A stretch of DNA of 64,000 nt from Streptomyces nymphaeiformis (GTDB taxonomy: Bacteria > Actinomycetota > Actinomycetes > Streptomycetales > Streptomycetaceae): assembly GCF_014203895.1 (NCBI RefSeq), contig NZ_JACHJY010000001.1, positions 124,001 to 188,000 of the forward strand, given 5' to 3'. This document shows, one piece after another, positions 16,322 to 26,224 of this stretch (the stretch's first letter is position 1; each line of letters starts with the position of its first letter). A program made the translations under genes and the position numbers. A model generated the notes under the pieces. It ran no database searches. It saw only the letters and a list, made by a program, of their open reading frames with translations, and was not told the origin of the DNA.

Positions 16322-19300
16322 CGGGAAGCCTCCATGAAGAGAGCGGACTCGGCGTCGACGTCGCGCAGGCTCCACAGGGTGGACCAGGCGTCGGCGCCCT
16401 CCGATTCGTCGTCGAACGGTCGGAGGAGGGCGGGGGTGGGATTGCCGTGCTTGGGCTCGTACAGGAGTCCGCCGTGTGCCGCGGCCTTCCGCTGCCACCA
16501 ATCGACGAACTCGTCGAACGCGTCCGAGGTGTCCTGCAGTTCTTCGGGTGCCACCTTGGAGACGCGGCTCGTCAGCAGTGGCTTGATCTCGGAACGCAGG
16601 CGATCCACATACGTGTCGATCCGGCCGGCGTCGGCGTTCTCGCGGGCCTCGGGGATGAGGATGCGGGCCAGAGCCACGACCACGGCGTGTAGGCCGCGGT
16701 CGCGGGACCGGGCGGAGAACGGTGTGACCGACGTCGACTCGACCTCGCGGTAGAGCGCCGAATGGAAGTGCAGGAAGTTCTCGTAGTGCGAACGGTCACG
16801 GGAACGGACCGAGTTGAGCATCACGGCGACCAGACCCGGGTGAGCTCGGCCCACGCGGCTGGTCGCCTGGATGTACTCGGCCGTGGTCTGGGGTTGCCCC
16901 ATCACCGCCATCAGGCCGAGGCGGTTGACGTCGACGCCGACGGCGATCATGTTGGTCGCCAGGAGGACGTCACGGACATCGGGATCCGGGTAGCGCTTTT
17001 CGATCTCCTTGAGACGGGCGGGGATCAGGCTCGCGTCGACGCGGCTCGTCAGCTCCGAGTAGCGGTCGGAGATCCGTACGTCGGTGCCGTCGCGATCGGC
17101 GAGAAGCCGCAGATAGTCCTCGACGTCGTCGTTCACCTGGAGTTCGGCGGCGGACAGCAGACGGAGACTGTTGAAGTAGCCGACCAGCGTCCAGTAGGTG
17201 TCCCGGACCTCGTCGCTCGTCTCCGCGCGCATGGCCTGGTGGAGGAGGGCCGCATAGGTACGGATGAGGAGGGTCGACTGGCTGGTGCCGGGGGCGAGCA
17301 GGCCTACGTAGCGGCGGCTGGCCTTGCGCGCGCGGTTGGTCTCGACAGCGAACCAGGAGTCCCGGGCGTCCAGACCGGCCGGGGGGAACTGGTGCACGTT
17401 CCGATCGAAGAGGTTCCGTCCCTGGTCCGCCGCGCGACGGATGGTCGCCGTGGAGGCGATCACCTTCGGCTCGTCAGCGAGAGCGTCGACAGCCGTCTCG
17501 TACAGGCCGGTCAGGGTGCCGAGAGGACCCGAGATGAGATGGAGCTCGTCCTGGACGATCAGCTCGGGAGGCGGCGTCGTGTCGCCGGGGCGGTCTCGGT
17601 TGAACAACGTCGCCGTCTTCTCACGCCACGGCATGGACGCGAACTTGTCGACCGTGGCGATGACGAGGGTGGGGCGGGCCTTGTAGACGGTCTGGTCCAC
17701 CAGGTGTACCGGGAGCCCGGAGGCGAAGTCGCAGTCGGGGCCGGGGCAGCGTACGTCCATGCGGACGTCGTCCACGTCCACCGAGTAGTGGTGGGCGTCC
17801 AGTGCTGTCCCGCACCACGGACAGGCGTGGAGCTGTACCGGGTTCTCCTTCTGCAGGCTCTGGCCGCCCCGGAGCTTGTCCAGCTGCTTGTCGGCCGTGT
17901 CCAGGTCGTTCGGCGTGGCCGACTTCCCGACCCACATGCCGATCGAGATGGTCTCGTCGCCCAGAAGAGCGGGATCCGCCGCGCGCATCCGTTCCATCGC
18001 GCAGATGAGGATCGTGGCGCGCTCGAACTGCTGGAGGGTGAGCAGACGCAGGGTGTACCGCATCAACACGGTGACACCTCCGCCATTCCCTTCGAGGCGC
18101 AGCCGGCGCAGGAACGTGGTGAACGCGATCAGGCCGAGGTAGGCCTCGGTCTTGCCACCACCGGTGGGGAACCACAGCAGATCCGATACCCGGCGGTCGG
18201 GGTGGTTGGGGTCGTCGATGCCGCGCAGGCACAGCAGCATGAACGCGATCTGGAACGGATACCAGCGCTGCGTCGCCAGGTCGGGCTCGCCCTGACGTCC
18301 TTCCTTCACCCAGGCGCTCCGGGCGCGCTGCTCGGCCATGGCCCGGTTGGCGAGCCGGAACGCCTCCATGACGTCCGGCTTGTCACTCAGGAGCCCGATT
18401 CCCTCGCGGATCCGTCCGAGGGCCTCGCGACAGGCTTCGAGTCTCTCCTGCGCGGCGTCCTCGTGCGGTGTCCCGGCAAGGGCGGTGGCCTCTGCGGCCT
18501 TGGCCTCGATCCACTGCTCGTAGCCGTCGGCCAGTCCGCGCAGCGTTTCGAGGACCTTGGCGTCGGGACGCTCGGCGAGGCCGAGCATGTCCAGCGCAGA
18601 GCTGTCGATCTCCGGGTTGGAGTCGGTCAGCAGCACCTCGTGCGTGGGCACGAACTCGGAGCGAATCTCGTCGATCGCGGCACGTACGACGTCGGTCAGA
18701 CCGATCGGCGGCGGCGTCCACTCCCAATGGGCGGAGCATCCGTGGCCCATGGCGAAGGTGGGGGCATGACGATGGAGCAGGCGGCTGGTGGCCGTCTCCG
18801 AGTCGACGGCGGACAGCGCGGCGGGACGCTCGACGAAGGCGGACGCTCCGCCGGCGGCCCGCACCCGCAGGCTCGGCTGGAAGAGGGCGAAGGCGTCCTG
18901 GAGCTCCTTCTCACCCACGACGTGGGCGTTGATCAGAGTGACGGTGACGGTGACGGTGCCGGAAGGGGAGTCGATCGGCCGTACGAGGACGTGCAGCTGG
19001 ACCTCGTCAGGTACGAGATCCTCTGTTACGACCCCCGGTCGCGTGATGTCGATCGTCTTCTCAGGCAGCTCCAGCTCCCGGCGCCGCCAGTGCTCACGCT
19101 GGTCGCTCGTGGTCCTGGCCTCCGCCCGCCGAGCCGACAGGGGTCGTCCCTCTGCGTCGACCGGATCGTAGACGGCGGCTCGTGCGCGGATCACGATCTC
19201 GGAGGCGATCTTGGGTGCGACGGCGAAGGTGAGGCCCATCGTCGAGGGGCGGCGGTCGCCCGACACCGGAGGGTCGACGGAGGTGTCGGTGTCGTCCGGG

Positions 19301-19563
19301 CGGTTGGTGCCGAGCAGGGGGGCCTCGTCCAGACCGTCCTCCTCGGCGATGTCCTCCAGCTGTTCCGCCCGGGCCTCGCGGCCGGCGGCCCGGGGGAACA
19401 GCACGCCGATCGGGTAGCGGGTGATCGGGGCGTCCTGCGTGAGGGTCTCGTCCGGGTCGTCCCCGGCGTCGGCGTCCGGCCCGAGGAGCTCCCGCCGCAG
19501 CCGGGCCACCAGCTCCTCGCGGACCCGGTAATGCTCGGTGTGCGGACTGGTCCCGTGCGTCAT
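16318..19563 (-). CDS. drmA: DISARM-type helicase DrmA
   Basis: 1081 residues from ATG 19563, which overlaps the UvrD stop (ATGA) and has GGAGGAACAGGG upstream. SF2 motifs: WFPTGGGKTEAYLGLIAF (about residue 465), VQDELHLISGPLGTLTGLYE with DELH as Walker B (about 673), ASTATIRRA, NMIAVGVDVNRLGLMAVMGQ and TSRVGRAHPGLVAVMLNS (about 900). The QDELHLISGPLGT and SRVGRAHPG blocks are characteristic of DrmA. A Cys cluster (CPWCGT...CPGPDC, about 570-610) may bind zinc. DrmA with DrmB forms a DNA-binding complex thought to detect invading DNA. It lies between a UvrD-like helicase and drmB, and no drmC (phospholipase D) is visible next to it. Confidence 0.9.
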   Translation of the reverse strand: MTHGTSPHTEHYRVREELVARLRRELLGPDADAGDDPDETLTQDAPITRYPIGVLFPRAAGREARAEQLEDIAEEDGLDEAPLLGTNRPDDTDTSVDPPVSGDRRPSTMGLTFAVAPKIASEIVIRARAAVYDPVDAEGRPLSARRAEARTTSDQREHWRRRELELPEKTIDITRPGVVTEDLVPDEVQLHVLVRPIDSPSGTVTVTVTLINAHVVGEKELQDAFALFQPSLRVRAAGGASAFVERPAALSAVDSETATSRLLHRHAPTFAMGHGCSAHWEWTPPPIGLTDVVRAAIDEIRSEFVPTHEVLLTDSNPEIDSSALDMLGLAERPDAKVLETLRGLADGYEQWIEAKAAEATALAGTPHEDAAQERLEACREALGRIREGIGLLSDKPDVMEAFRLANRAMAEQRARSAWVKEGRQGEPDLATQRWYPFQIAFMLLCLRGIDDPNHPDRRVSDLLWFPTGGGKTEAYLGLIAFTTFLRRLRLEGNGGGVTVLMRYTLRLLTLQQFERATILICAMERMRAADPALLGDETISIGMWVGKSATPNDLDTADKQLDKLRGGQSLQKENPVQLHACPWCGTALDAHHYSVDVDDVRMDVRCPGPDCDFASGLPVHLVDQTVYKARPTLVIATVDKFASMPWREKTATLFNRDRPGDTTPPPELIVQDELHLISGPLGTLTGLYETAVDALADEPKVIASTATIRRAADQGRNLFDRNVHQFPPAGLDARDSWFAVETNRARKASRRYVGLLAPGTSQSTLLIRTYAALLHQAMRAETSDEVRDTYWTLVGYFNSLRLLSAAELQVNDDVEDYLRLLADRDGTDVRISDRYSELTSRVDASLIPARLKEIEKRYPDPDVRDVLLATNMIAVGVDVNRLGLMAVMGQPQTTAEYIQATSRVGRAHPGLVAVMLNSVRSRDRSHYENFLHFHSALYREVESTSVTPFSARSRDRGLHAVVVALARILIPEARENADAGRIDTYVDRLRSEIKPLLTSRVSKVAPEELQDTSDAFDEFVDWWQRKAAAHGGLLYEPKHGNPTPALLRPFDDESEGADAWSTLWSLRDVDAESALFMEASR

Positions 19564-21467
19564 CCCTGTTCCTCCCCGGCGCGCTCGCCGCGTCGATACC
19601 TTCCGATTCCGGTGATCCGAGGGGCGATCCACACCCCGTTCCCGCCGAGCCCGGCGTTGGTGCCGGCGGCTGTGCCGCCTGCGACCGTCTCCAGAGTGTC
19701 CACCCGCAGGCCGACGATCTCGCCCGGCCAGGTGATCTCCCAGGACCGTGAGACCTTCTCCACGGCGTACAGGTCTCGACGGAAACGCTCGGAGGCCTCG
19801 CCGACGACCTGGTCGCGATGGAGCAGGTCGTACGGCGGACTCTGCTCGGGTCCCGCCGGTACGGGGTGACGCATACGAAGCGTCACCGCGTCCCCGGCGC
19901 GGACGTGCTCCAGCAGGTAGGTCTGTGTTGTGGTCGCGTCCATGCTGGCCGAGCAGGGGGGCGTGTCCCGGTGCACGTCACCCGCCACGGCCTGGATGCC
20001 GTACCGCTCGTAATTCTTCCAGCCGCCCAGGTACCAGCGCCCGGTGGGACGGTGACGCCTTATGCGGGAGGTGTCGGGGCCGGTGACGTGGTAGAGGTCC
20101 TCGCGGGCCCGGGTCATGGCGACGTAGAGGGCCCTCGCCTCCGCGGGCACGTCGAGGTCCTCATGGGCTTTGCGCAGCTCGTCGAGGGACGGGGGCGACA
20201 GCAGCAGTACCCGGTCGTACTCCAGGCCCTTGGCCCGGTGCACCGTCGAGACGATCAGTCGGGCCGTCTCCGGATCCGCCAGTTCGTCGGGGAAGCGCCC
20301 CTCGGCCACCAGACGTCCCAGGGCGGTGACATCGACCTGGCCGCGTCCGGTGCGACGGGTCGCGGCCCGCGAGAGTCGCCAGCAACGTTCGGGTTCCACC
20401 CCGGCCGGGAGCGGTATCCCCGTGAGCAGTTGCAGGAAACGCGACTCGGTGAGCGTCAGGGACTCCGCACGGCGCAGCAGCTCGGCCACCCAGTACGGCA
20501 CGGGACGGTCCTGCAACGACCGCTTCAACGCGTGCTCCACCCCGTGCTCGTGCAGCAGCTCCGACATGGCGAGCGACTGACGGTTGTCGCGGGTCAGGAT
20601 CGCGCACCGGCCCGGGAAGGCTCTCAAGGTGCCCAGCGCGAAGTCACTGGTCGGCTTCCCGAGGTCCGGCAGGTCGAGGAGGCGCTCGCGCAGTTCGGCG
20701 TGGAGCGCGGCGGCCGTGTTCTCCGCGCCGTCCGGCGAGGCGGCCAGGTTCTGCAGGCGGGGCCCCAGCGTGAGCGCTGTGCGGGCTTCAGGGGTCGTCG
20801 CCCGGAAGTTCTCGGTCAGATGGAGTTCGACGAGGTCGTCGTACGAGGTCCGGAGCCAGGTGAAGAAGAGGTCGGTCTCCTTGGCACGTTCCTTCGGGTC
20901 CTCGATCTGGAAGCCGTAGATGCCCTGTGCGGAGTCGCCGACCACGGTGAAGCCGCACGAACGCTGGAAGCGGTCGAGCAGGGCCTCCACCAGCTCACGG
21001 CGGTCGCCCACCAGATCCTGCGCCTCGTCGATGACCACGTGGGAGGGCGCCCCGAGCTGCCCGGCCTCCACCGCGCCCTTCTCGATCGCCGCGGTGGCGG
21101 CACGGATGCGCTCGTCGAAGCTGCGGGTCTTCCACTCCTCGTCCGGGTACGCCCCGGCGAGCAGCTGGTACGCCCACGAGTCGAAGGTCTGGACACGGAC
21201 CCGCTCCGCCCGGTCGCCGTGCCGGGCGATCCGGTCCCGCAGTTCCCGGACGGCGGCCCGGGAGAAGCTCAGGACGAGGATCTCCCCGGCCTCCAGGGCC
21301 TCGTCGGGATCCTCGTGCCCGACGAGGGCGTCGAGACGCCGCACGACCGTGTGGGTCTTGCCCGAGCCCGCGCCCGCGGTGACCAGGAGGCGCGTGTCCC
21401 AGGGGAGGTCGACGACGGCCCGCTGCTCGACGGTGAGCGGAGGACTGGCGTCGTACGGGTCGGTCAC
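19560..21467 (-). CDS. UvrD/Rep-like SF1 helicase within the defence operon
   Basis: 635 residues. GTG 21467 overlaps the upstream gene's TGA (GTGA) and has GGAG six bases before it; another GTG lies at 21479. Motifs: TVEQRAVVDLPWDTRLLVTA, Walker A GAGSGKTHTVVRRL (about residue 33), VLSFSRAAVRELRDR, VVIDEAQDLVGD, FTVVGDSAQGIYGF, LTENFRA, IVSTVHRAKGLEYDRVLLL and YVAMTRAREDLYHV, a complete SF1A set. The C-terminal about 170 residues have no recognised domain and may be a system-specific part. Unlike repair helicases it sits in a four-gene coupled operon, so a dedicated defence role is likely. Confidence 0.88.
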   Translation of the reverse strand: MTDPYDASPPLTVEQRAVVDLPWDTRLLVTAGAGSGKTHTVVRRLDALVGHEDPDEALEAGEILVLSFSRAAVRELRDRIARHGDRAERVRVQTFDSWAYQLLAGAYPDEEWKTRSFDERIRAATAAIEKGAVEAGQLGAPSHVVIDEAQDLVGDRRELVEALLDRFQRSCGFTVVGDSAQGIYGFQIEDPKERAKETDLFFTWLRTSYDDLVELHLTENFRATTPEARTALTLGPRLQNLAASPDGAENTAAALHAELRERLLDLPDLGKPTSDFALGTLRAFPGRCAILTRDNRQSLAMSELLHEHGVEHALKRSLQDRPVPYWVAELLRRAESLTLTESRFLQLLTGIPLPAGVEPERCWRLSRAATRRTGRGQVDVTALGRLVAEGRFPDELADPETARLIVSTVHRAKGLEYDRVLLLSPPSLDELRKAHEDLDVPAEARALYVAMTRAREDLYHVTGPDTSRIRRHRPTGRWYLGGWKNYERYGIQAVAGDVHRDTPPCSASMDATTTQTYLLEHVRAGDAVTLRMRHPVPAGPEQSPPYDLLHRDQVVGEASERFRRDLYAVEKVSRSWEITWPGEIVGLRVDTLETVAGGTAAGTNAGLGGNGVWIAPRITGIGRYRRGERAGEEQG

Positions 21468-24400
21468 TTGCTGCTCCACAGGTGCTCGAACTGGGTGAAG
21501 GCGAGAGCGGTGTCGAAGTTTTCGACGGTGTCGCGGACGTTGAGGATCAGGCAGGTCTCCTTGCCGCCGTTGAGCGGCCCGCGCAGGCCGCGCCCGATCA
21601 TCTGCTGGTACACGTTGGGGCTGTACACCGGGCGGGCGACGATCACGGCCCGAGTCGCGGGGGCGTCGAATCCCTGGGTGAGGACGCCGTAGTTGGTCAG
21701 GACCCGGGTGCGGCGCTCACGGAAGTCGTCGATGCGCCGGCGACGGTCGCCGGGCGAGGTGGTGGAGTCGACGGAGGAGGCGGTGATGTTCCGGTCGCGG
21801 AGCCTGGCCGCCAGGGACTTGGCGTGGTCGACCGAGGTGGCGAACACCAGCACCGGCCAGTCGTCCGGCATGTCCGCGATCTCGTCCAGGATGCGGGCGT
21901 TCCGGTCGTGGTCGTTGGCGAGCCTCTGCTCGGCCGTCCGGGACAGGATGCTCATCTGTTCGGCGTACTGCTTCTCGTCCCGGTCCAGGGTGATCGTGCC
22001 GCCCTGGAGGAGACGATGCTCGACCTGGGCCAGCACACCGAGTTCCTGGAGTTCGGCGTACGCGTCGTCGTTCGTGAAGACACCCTTGTCCAGGCGCCGG
22101 CCGCCGAAGCGGTTGATCAGGCGGCGGGTCTCCTCCTGGTTGGTGTTGCGGAAGGGCGTCGCCGTGAGCCCCAGGAGGTGACGGTCCGTGCGGGAGGCTG
22201 TCAGGCCCAGGTGCGCCAGGATCTTTGTGTAGCGGGGGGTGATGGCGGTGTGAGCCTCGTCGACGATGACGAGGGCGGCGTTCCGCAGCCACTCGTAGGA
22301 ATCGGCTTCGATGCAGTTCGACTGCTGGAGCTTGGCGTCCGTGGCGACCACCAGGTGCGGCCGATCGGTGACCGGTCCGGCCTCGTGCGACGCCCACAAC
22401 CTGTTGATGACGAGCGGCTTGTTCGCACCGACCTTCTCCCAGACGAACTTCCAGCTCTGCACGGCCTGCTCGCACAGCTCCTCGGTCTGGGCGATCCACA
22501 GGATCGGTCCGTCGAGTTCGCCCGCCTGCTTCACCCAACGGATCACCGCCTCCGCCGTGACCCGGGTCTTGCCCGCGCCGGTCGGCAGGGACAGCATGCC
22601 GCGCTGCGGAACGATGCGGTCCAGCATGGTGAAGACATTGGCGGCGAGCCGCTCCTGGTAGTCGTGCAGGCGGGGGAAGTCCCGAGGTCCGTCCACTTCG
22701 ATCTGCGGAGCCAGGGACGGGGTCCGGAAACCGGCGAAGGAACCAGGGAAGCGGAGTTCCGCCACGAAGGACACCGCGGTGGAGGCACCGGTGAAGGACG
22801 ACGGGGCGTGGCTCGGGTAGAGGTTCTGCAGGTCGCGGACGTGGACCTGGAGGATGCCGTCCTCATGGGCGTTGAAGGCCATCCGCGCGATGCGGTGGCC
22901 GTCGGGCTCCACTCCGCCGTTCTCCGCCCGCTCGCTGTCCATGAGACCCGGGGGAAGACGGTCCCGCAGGGCTTCGGCACCCAGGAGCAGCAGCAGCTTC
23001 GTCTCCACGTCGGTGGCCTCGCGCACGGCCTTCAAGGTGGCCTTGACCTTCTGGTCCTCCTCCTGGCGCCGCTGTGCCTCCAGGACCTGCCGGCAGCCGG
23101 ATTCGCCCATGTGCCAGCGCAGTTCACGGTCCACGGCCATCAGGGTCTCGAGCGCGTCGGAGGGCTCCAGCACGAGGATCGTGGATCCTCGCAGGCTGCT
23201 GTTCAGGGTCCGGGGCTGCATGCCGTTGGGGGTGCGGGTCACCTCTTCCAGGACCTTGCACCGTTGCAGGGTGTACGGGTCCACCTGCGAGCCACGCATC
23301 TGGCGCAGCGTGGGGTACAACTCCTTGAGCGGGATCGGGTCACCGATGTCCTCGCTCCGCGTCTCGCGGCTGATCACGTCGGCGTACGGCAGCATTCCCC
23401 ACTGCTTGACGAGGAGCGCGGCATCCTCGGCAGACGCGGTCAACAGGGCGGGGAGTCGCTCGGCCCGCAGAGCCTGGTACTCGCCCTGCGAGGAGGCCAC
23501 GGCGATCTCGCTGTCGGGGCGCGTTCCCCATTCGTCGCCGATGCGGCATCGGGTCAGCGTGTCCTCGGAGAAGGGCACCTCCAGACGGGTCAGCAGCACG
23601 TACGTGTTCCCGACGAAGGCGTCGTCCTCGCTCTGCTGGAGCTTCTCCTGGAGATGGTCCCAGAAAGAGCCGGGCACGTTCTCGACGCTGGTGGGAAGCC
23701 GCAGTTTGCGGGCTTTCTCGGAGCTGATGTCCGCCACCGGCAGGACATCGCTGTACGCGGAGAGCTGGGGACCGACCGCCTCGGTGACACGGCGGAGGCC
23801 GTGGGAGGTCGGGACGAGACCGTGCCGCATGAGCATCCACCGGATCGGGGAGGTCACGGCTCGTCGGGTGCTGACCTGGGCTCCGACCTGGAGGGTCCAG
23901 TTGTCGACGAGGGAGTCCTCGGGCAAGGTCTTCAGGAAGAGGGCACGGGCCTCGTCGGAGAGGCCAGGAAGCAGATGCAGAGGGCCGCCGACCGCCGCGC
24001 CCTCCAGCCTGATCCTGGCGAGGGTCGGGCGGTTGGGCTGGTCGGAGGGCAGGGACGCGCAGTACGCCTTGTGCAGGGACTCCCGGTACTGCTCGAACCA
24101 GGCCTCCTCCTCGGGGCGGTGTCCCCCCGTGGGTCGGTCACGCAGTCCCACCTCGCGGAAGAAGGTCATGTCGTCGGAGTGGAAGCGGGCGTCCACGGCG
24201 ATGCCGGGATCCGACTCCGGGGTCACGACCGGACCGGGCAGCAGGCAGTTCCGCATCGGGTGGAAGCGTCCGCCCGAGGTACGCACGTGCAGGGTGGCTC
24301 GCGGGTCGGGCACCCGCTGGATCACCTCGTGCGACAGATGGCTGCTGCCGGCCTGGTGGAACAGCTCCCAGAACCGCGTCCATTCCTGAGGTCCGTACGT

Positions 24401-26224
24401 GCCGAATCCCTGTTCCAGGACGCTGACGAAGCGCCCCCGGACATCGGCCTCACGGATGCCGAGGGCGGTGAGGGCGCTCGCGAGCGACAGGTCGTCGGAC
24501 AGGGCGCTGTCGACGTAGACGAGGGACTCGCGCAGTCCGTCCTGATCGGTGCGGCGGAAAACCTTGCCGACGACCGGAGCGACCATGCCGTTTTCCTCGG
24601 TCAGCACGATCCGCGAGTTCCGGGCCTCGTCGGCGTACGGCGAGGACGACTGGATCATGCTCGCGACGATGCGGATGGCGGTGGCGGACGCCGCGGCGGT
24701 GCCGTCGGTGACCAGGGCCTCCAGCCATTCCCGCACCGAAGCACGCTCGCGCTTGGCGGCCTTGAGGATGTGATCCGTCTTGCCGGCGCGGAGGGTGTCG
24801 GCCTCCGCCGACGGGTGCAGCCAGTTCGTGGGCCGGCCGGGGTAGGAGTTCCACAGGGTCAGCCAGCCGGCCACCGTCTTGTTGTCCTTGCCCAGGGACG
24901 GGTGGATGTTCAGGTCGCGCGGCACCTGCAGCCGGCCGTCCTGGTCCGGCAGGGAGGGGCGGTGGGCGGTGGCCTCCCAGATCTGCTCGGTGAGGTAGCG
25001 GTCCGCCCAGCTGACCGTCTCGGACTCCCGGGGCCGGCCGGGGAGGAGCGGGAGATACGCGGCAGGATCCTCGGCGGGAGCCAGCTGGGGCAGCGACTCG
25101 ACCACCAGCCGGGCCGCCACACGGATCATCTCCTGGTTGAACGGCGAGGAGTCCAACAGGTTCTGACGGTCCTCGTTGGTTTTCCAGGCACCGTTGAGGA
25201 TGCCGCTCAACGTCGTCTCGTACTTGGTGGGAAAGAAGGACCAGAAGCGTCCCCGGCCCTTGGGAGAGGAGAGGAGCCCGCCAGCGTCCTTCTCGTACTC
25301 GCGCACGGCCCACGAGATGTCGAGGGCGACCCGGTCATGCAGTTCACCCGCACTGGAACGAGCGGCCGCCGTGGGCTCATGGGCGAGCGTGAACACCCGC
25401 CACCTGTTGGCCGAGGGCGGGTTGCCGGAGCGTTCCTCCCGCACGGTGTGCAGTTCCCGGTCGCGCTCGACAGTGAGGGTCCGTCGCACGACGGGGCGCG
25501 GGCGGCGGTCCTCCAGGACCACCTTGGCGACGTGCGGGGAGAAGAACTGGAAGCCGACGGGGAACTCCTCCCGGTCACCGGCCGAGGAGCCTCCGTGCAT
25601 GTCCTTCCCGAGCCGCTCGGCGGCCCCGTGGAGGAGCGGGAGACGTACGACGGTGGTGGCCCAGCCGAGGAGTTCGTCGAGCACGGGATCGGAGGCACGC
25701 TCGGCTGCGTCGTCCAACGGGCGGGCCATCCGGAGCACAGGAGCCTCGAACTCCTCGCCCAGACGGGCCGTGACTCCGGCGACGGAACGGATCTGTGCGT
25801 AGGCCCACTCGCGGTCGAAACCGAAGGAACCGGTACGGCTGAAGAACTGAGGGGCGTCGGTCACGACGAGTACGGACTTCACGCCTACGCCGAAGCGCCC
25901 GATCTGACCTCCGCGCTTGCGCGACATGCTCATCCGGAGAATCGTCTCGGCGCCCTCGGGGGTGACGGGGGTGCCCTCGTTCGCGCAGTAGAGATGGGTG
26001 TCCGTGAGGACGACGTGGACGGATCCGCCGGGCTCGGCGGCGATCTCGTCCGCGGCGTTCTGCACCAGTTCGAAGAGCTGTCGGTCGCCGTATCCGCCCT
26101 GGGTGATGCGCCTTTCTCCGTTCGCGTGCTCCGGAATGAGGCCAGGGTCGACGGCGTACGTCTGGAGGACGCGAGAGGACTGCTCGATCACGGTTGCGAG
26201 CACAGGAGTCGGTTCGAGGGACAC
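21464..26224 (-). CDS. GHKL (sacsin-like) ATPase fused to an SF2 DEAH helicase
   Basis: 1586 residues with a GTG start and GGAG at 5 bases. The N-terminus is a GHKL ATPase of sacsin/HSP90 type: N-box YGDRQLFELVQNAADE (about 45-60), G1-like YCANEGTPVTPEGAETIL and G2 GRFGVGVKSVLVVTDAP (109-125). A long middle region (about 400-1150) has no recognised domain. The C-terminal 400 residues are an SF2 helicase: LPTGAGKTRVTAEAVI (about 1215), VIVDEAHTAI (about 1320), GLTATPFRNTN, VLTNYGVLTQGFDAPATRAV and YQQMIGRGLRGPLNGGKETC (about 1541). First gene of the leftward operon with uvrD-like, drmA and drmB. It may sense infection through the ATPase module and unwind or translocate DNA. Confidence 0.88.
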   Translation of the reverse strand: MSLEPTPVLATVIEQSSRVLQTYAVDPGLIPEHANGERRITQGGYGDRQLFELVQNAADEIAAEPGGSVHVVLTDTHLYCANEGTPVTPEGAETILRMSMSRKRGGQIGRFGVGVKSVLVVTDAPQFFSRTGSFGFDREWAYAQIRSVAGVTARLGEEFEAPVLRMARPLDDAAERASDPVLDELLGWATTVVRLPLLHGAAERLGKDMHGGSSAGDREEFPVGFQFFSPHVAKVVLEDRRPRPVVRRTLTVERDRELHTVREERSGNPPSANRWRVFTLAHEPTAAARSSAGELHDRVALDISWAVREYEKDAGGLLSSPKGRGRFWSFFPTKYETTLSGILNGAWKTNEDRQNLLDSSPFNQEMIRVAARLVVESLPQLAPAEDPAAYLPLLPGRPRESETVSWADRYLTEQIWEATAHRPSLPDQDGRLQVPRDLNIHPSLGKDNKTVAGWLTLWNSYPGRPTNWLHPSAEADTLRAGKTDHILKAAKRERASVREWLEALVTDGTAAASATAIRIVASMIQSSSPYADEARNSRIVLTEENGMVAPVVGKVFRRTDQDGLRESLVYVDSALSDDLSLASALTALGIREADVRGRFVSVLEQGFGTYGPQEWTRFWELFHQAGSSHLSHEVIQRVPDPRATLHVRTSGGRFHPMRNCLLPGPVVTPESDPGIAVDARFHSDDMTFFREVGLRDRPTGGHRPEEEAWFEQYRESLHKAYCASLPSDQPNRPTLARIRLEGAAVGGPLHLLPGLSDEARALFLKTLPEDSLVDNWTLQVGAQVSTRRAVTSPIRWMLMRHGLVPTSHGLRRVTEAVGPQLSAYSDVLPVADISSEKARKLRLPTSVENVPGSFWDHLQEKLQQSEDDAFVGNTYVLLTRLEVPFSEDTLTRCRIGDEWGTRPDSEIAVASSQGEYQALRAERLPALLTASAEDAALLVKQWGMLPYADVISRETRSEDIGDPIPLKELYPTLRQMRGSQVDPYTLQRCKVLEEVTRTPNGMQPRTLNSSLRGSTILVLEPSDALETLMAVDRELRWHMGESGCRQVLEAQRRQEEDQKVKATLKAVREATDVETKLLLLLGAEALRDRLPPGLMDSERAENGGVEPDGHRIARMAFNAHEDGILQVHVRDLQNLYPSHAPSSFTGASTAVSFVAELRFPGSFAGFRTPSLAPQIEVDGPRDFPRLHDYQERLAANVFTMLDRIVPQRGMLSLPTGAGKTRVTAEAVIRWVKQAGELDGPILWIAQTEELCEQAVQSWKFVWEKVGANKPLVINRLWASHEAGPVTDRPHLVVATDAKLQQSNCIEADSYEWLRNAALVIVDEAHTAITPRYTKILAHLGLTASRTDRHLLGLTATPFRNTNQEETRRLINRFGGRRLDKGVFTNDDAYAELQELGVLAQVEHRLLQGGTITLDRDEKQYAEQMSILSRTAEQRLANDHDRNARILDEIADMPDDWPVLVFATSVDHAKSLAARLRDRNITASSVDSTTSPGDRRRRIDDFRERRTRVLTNYGVLTQGFDAPATRAVIVARPVYSPNVYQQMIGRGLRGPLNGGKETCLILNVRDTVENFDTALAFTQFEHLWSSK

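Noticed and set aside
16762..19869. A 1035-codon plus-strand frame opposite drmA
   Set aside because: Antisense composition and no motif, whereas the minus strand has complete DrmA motifs.
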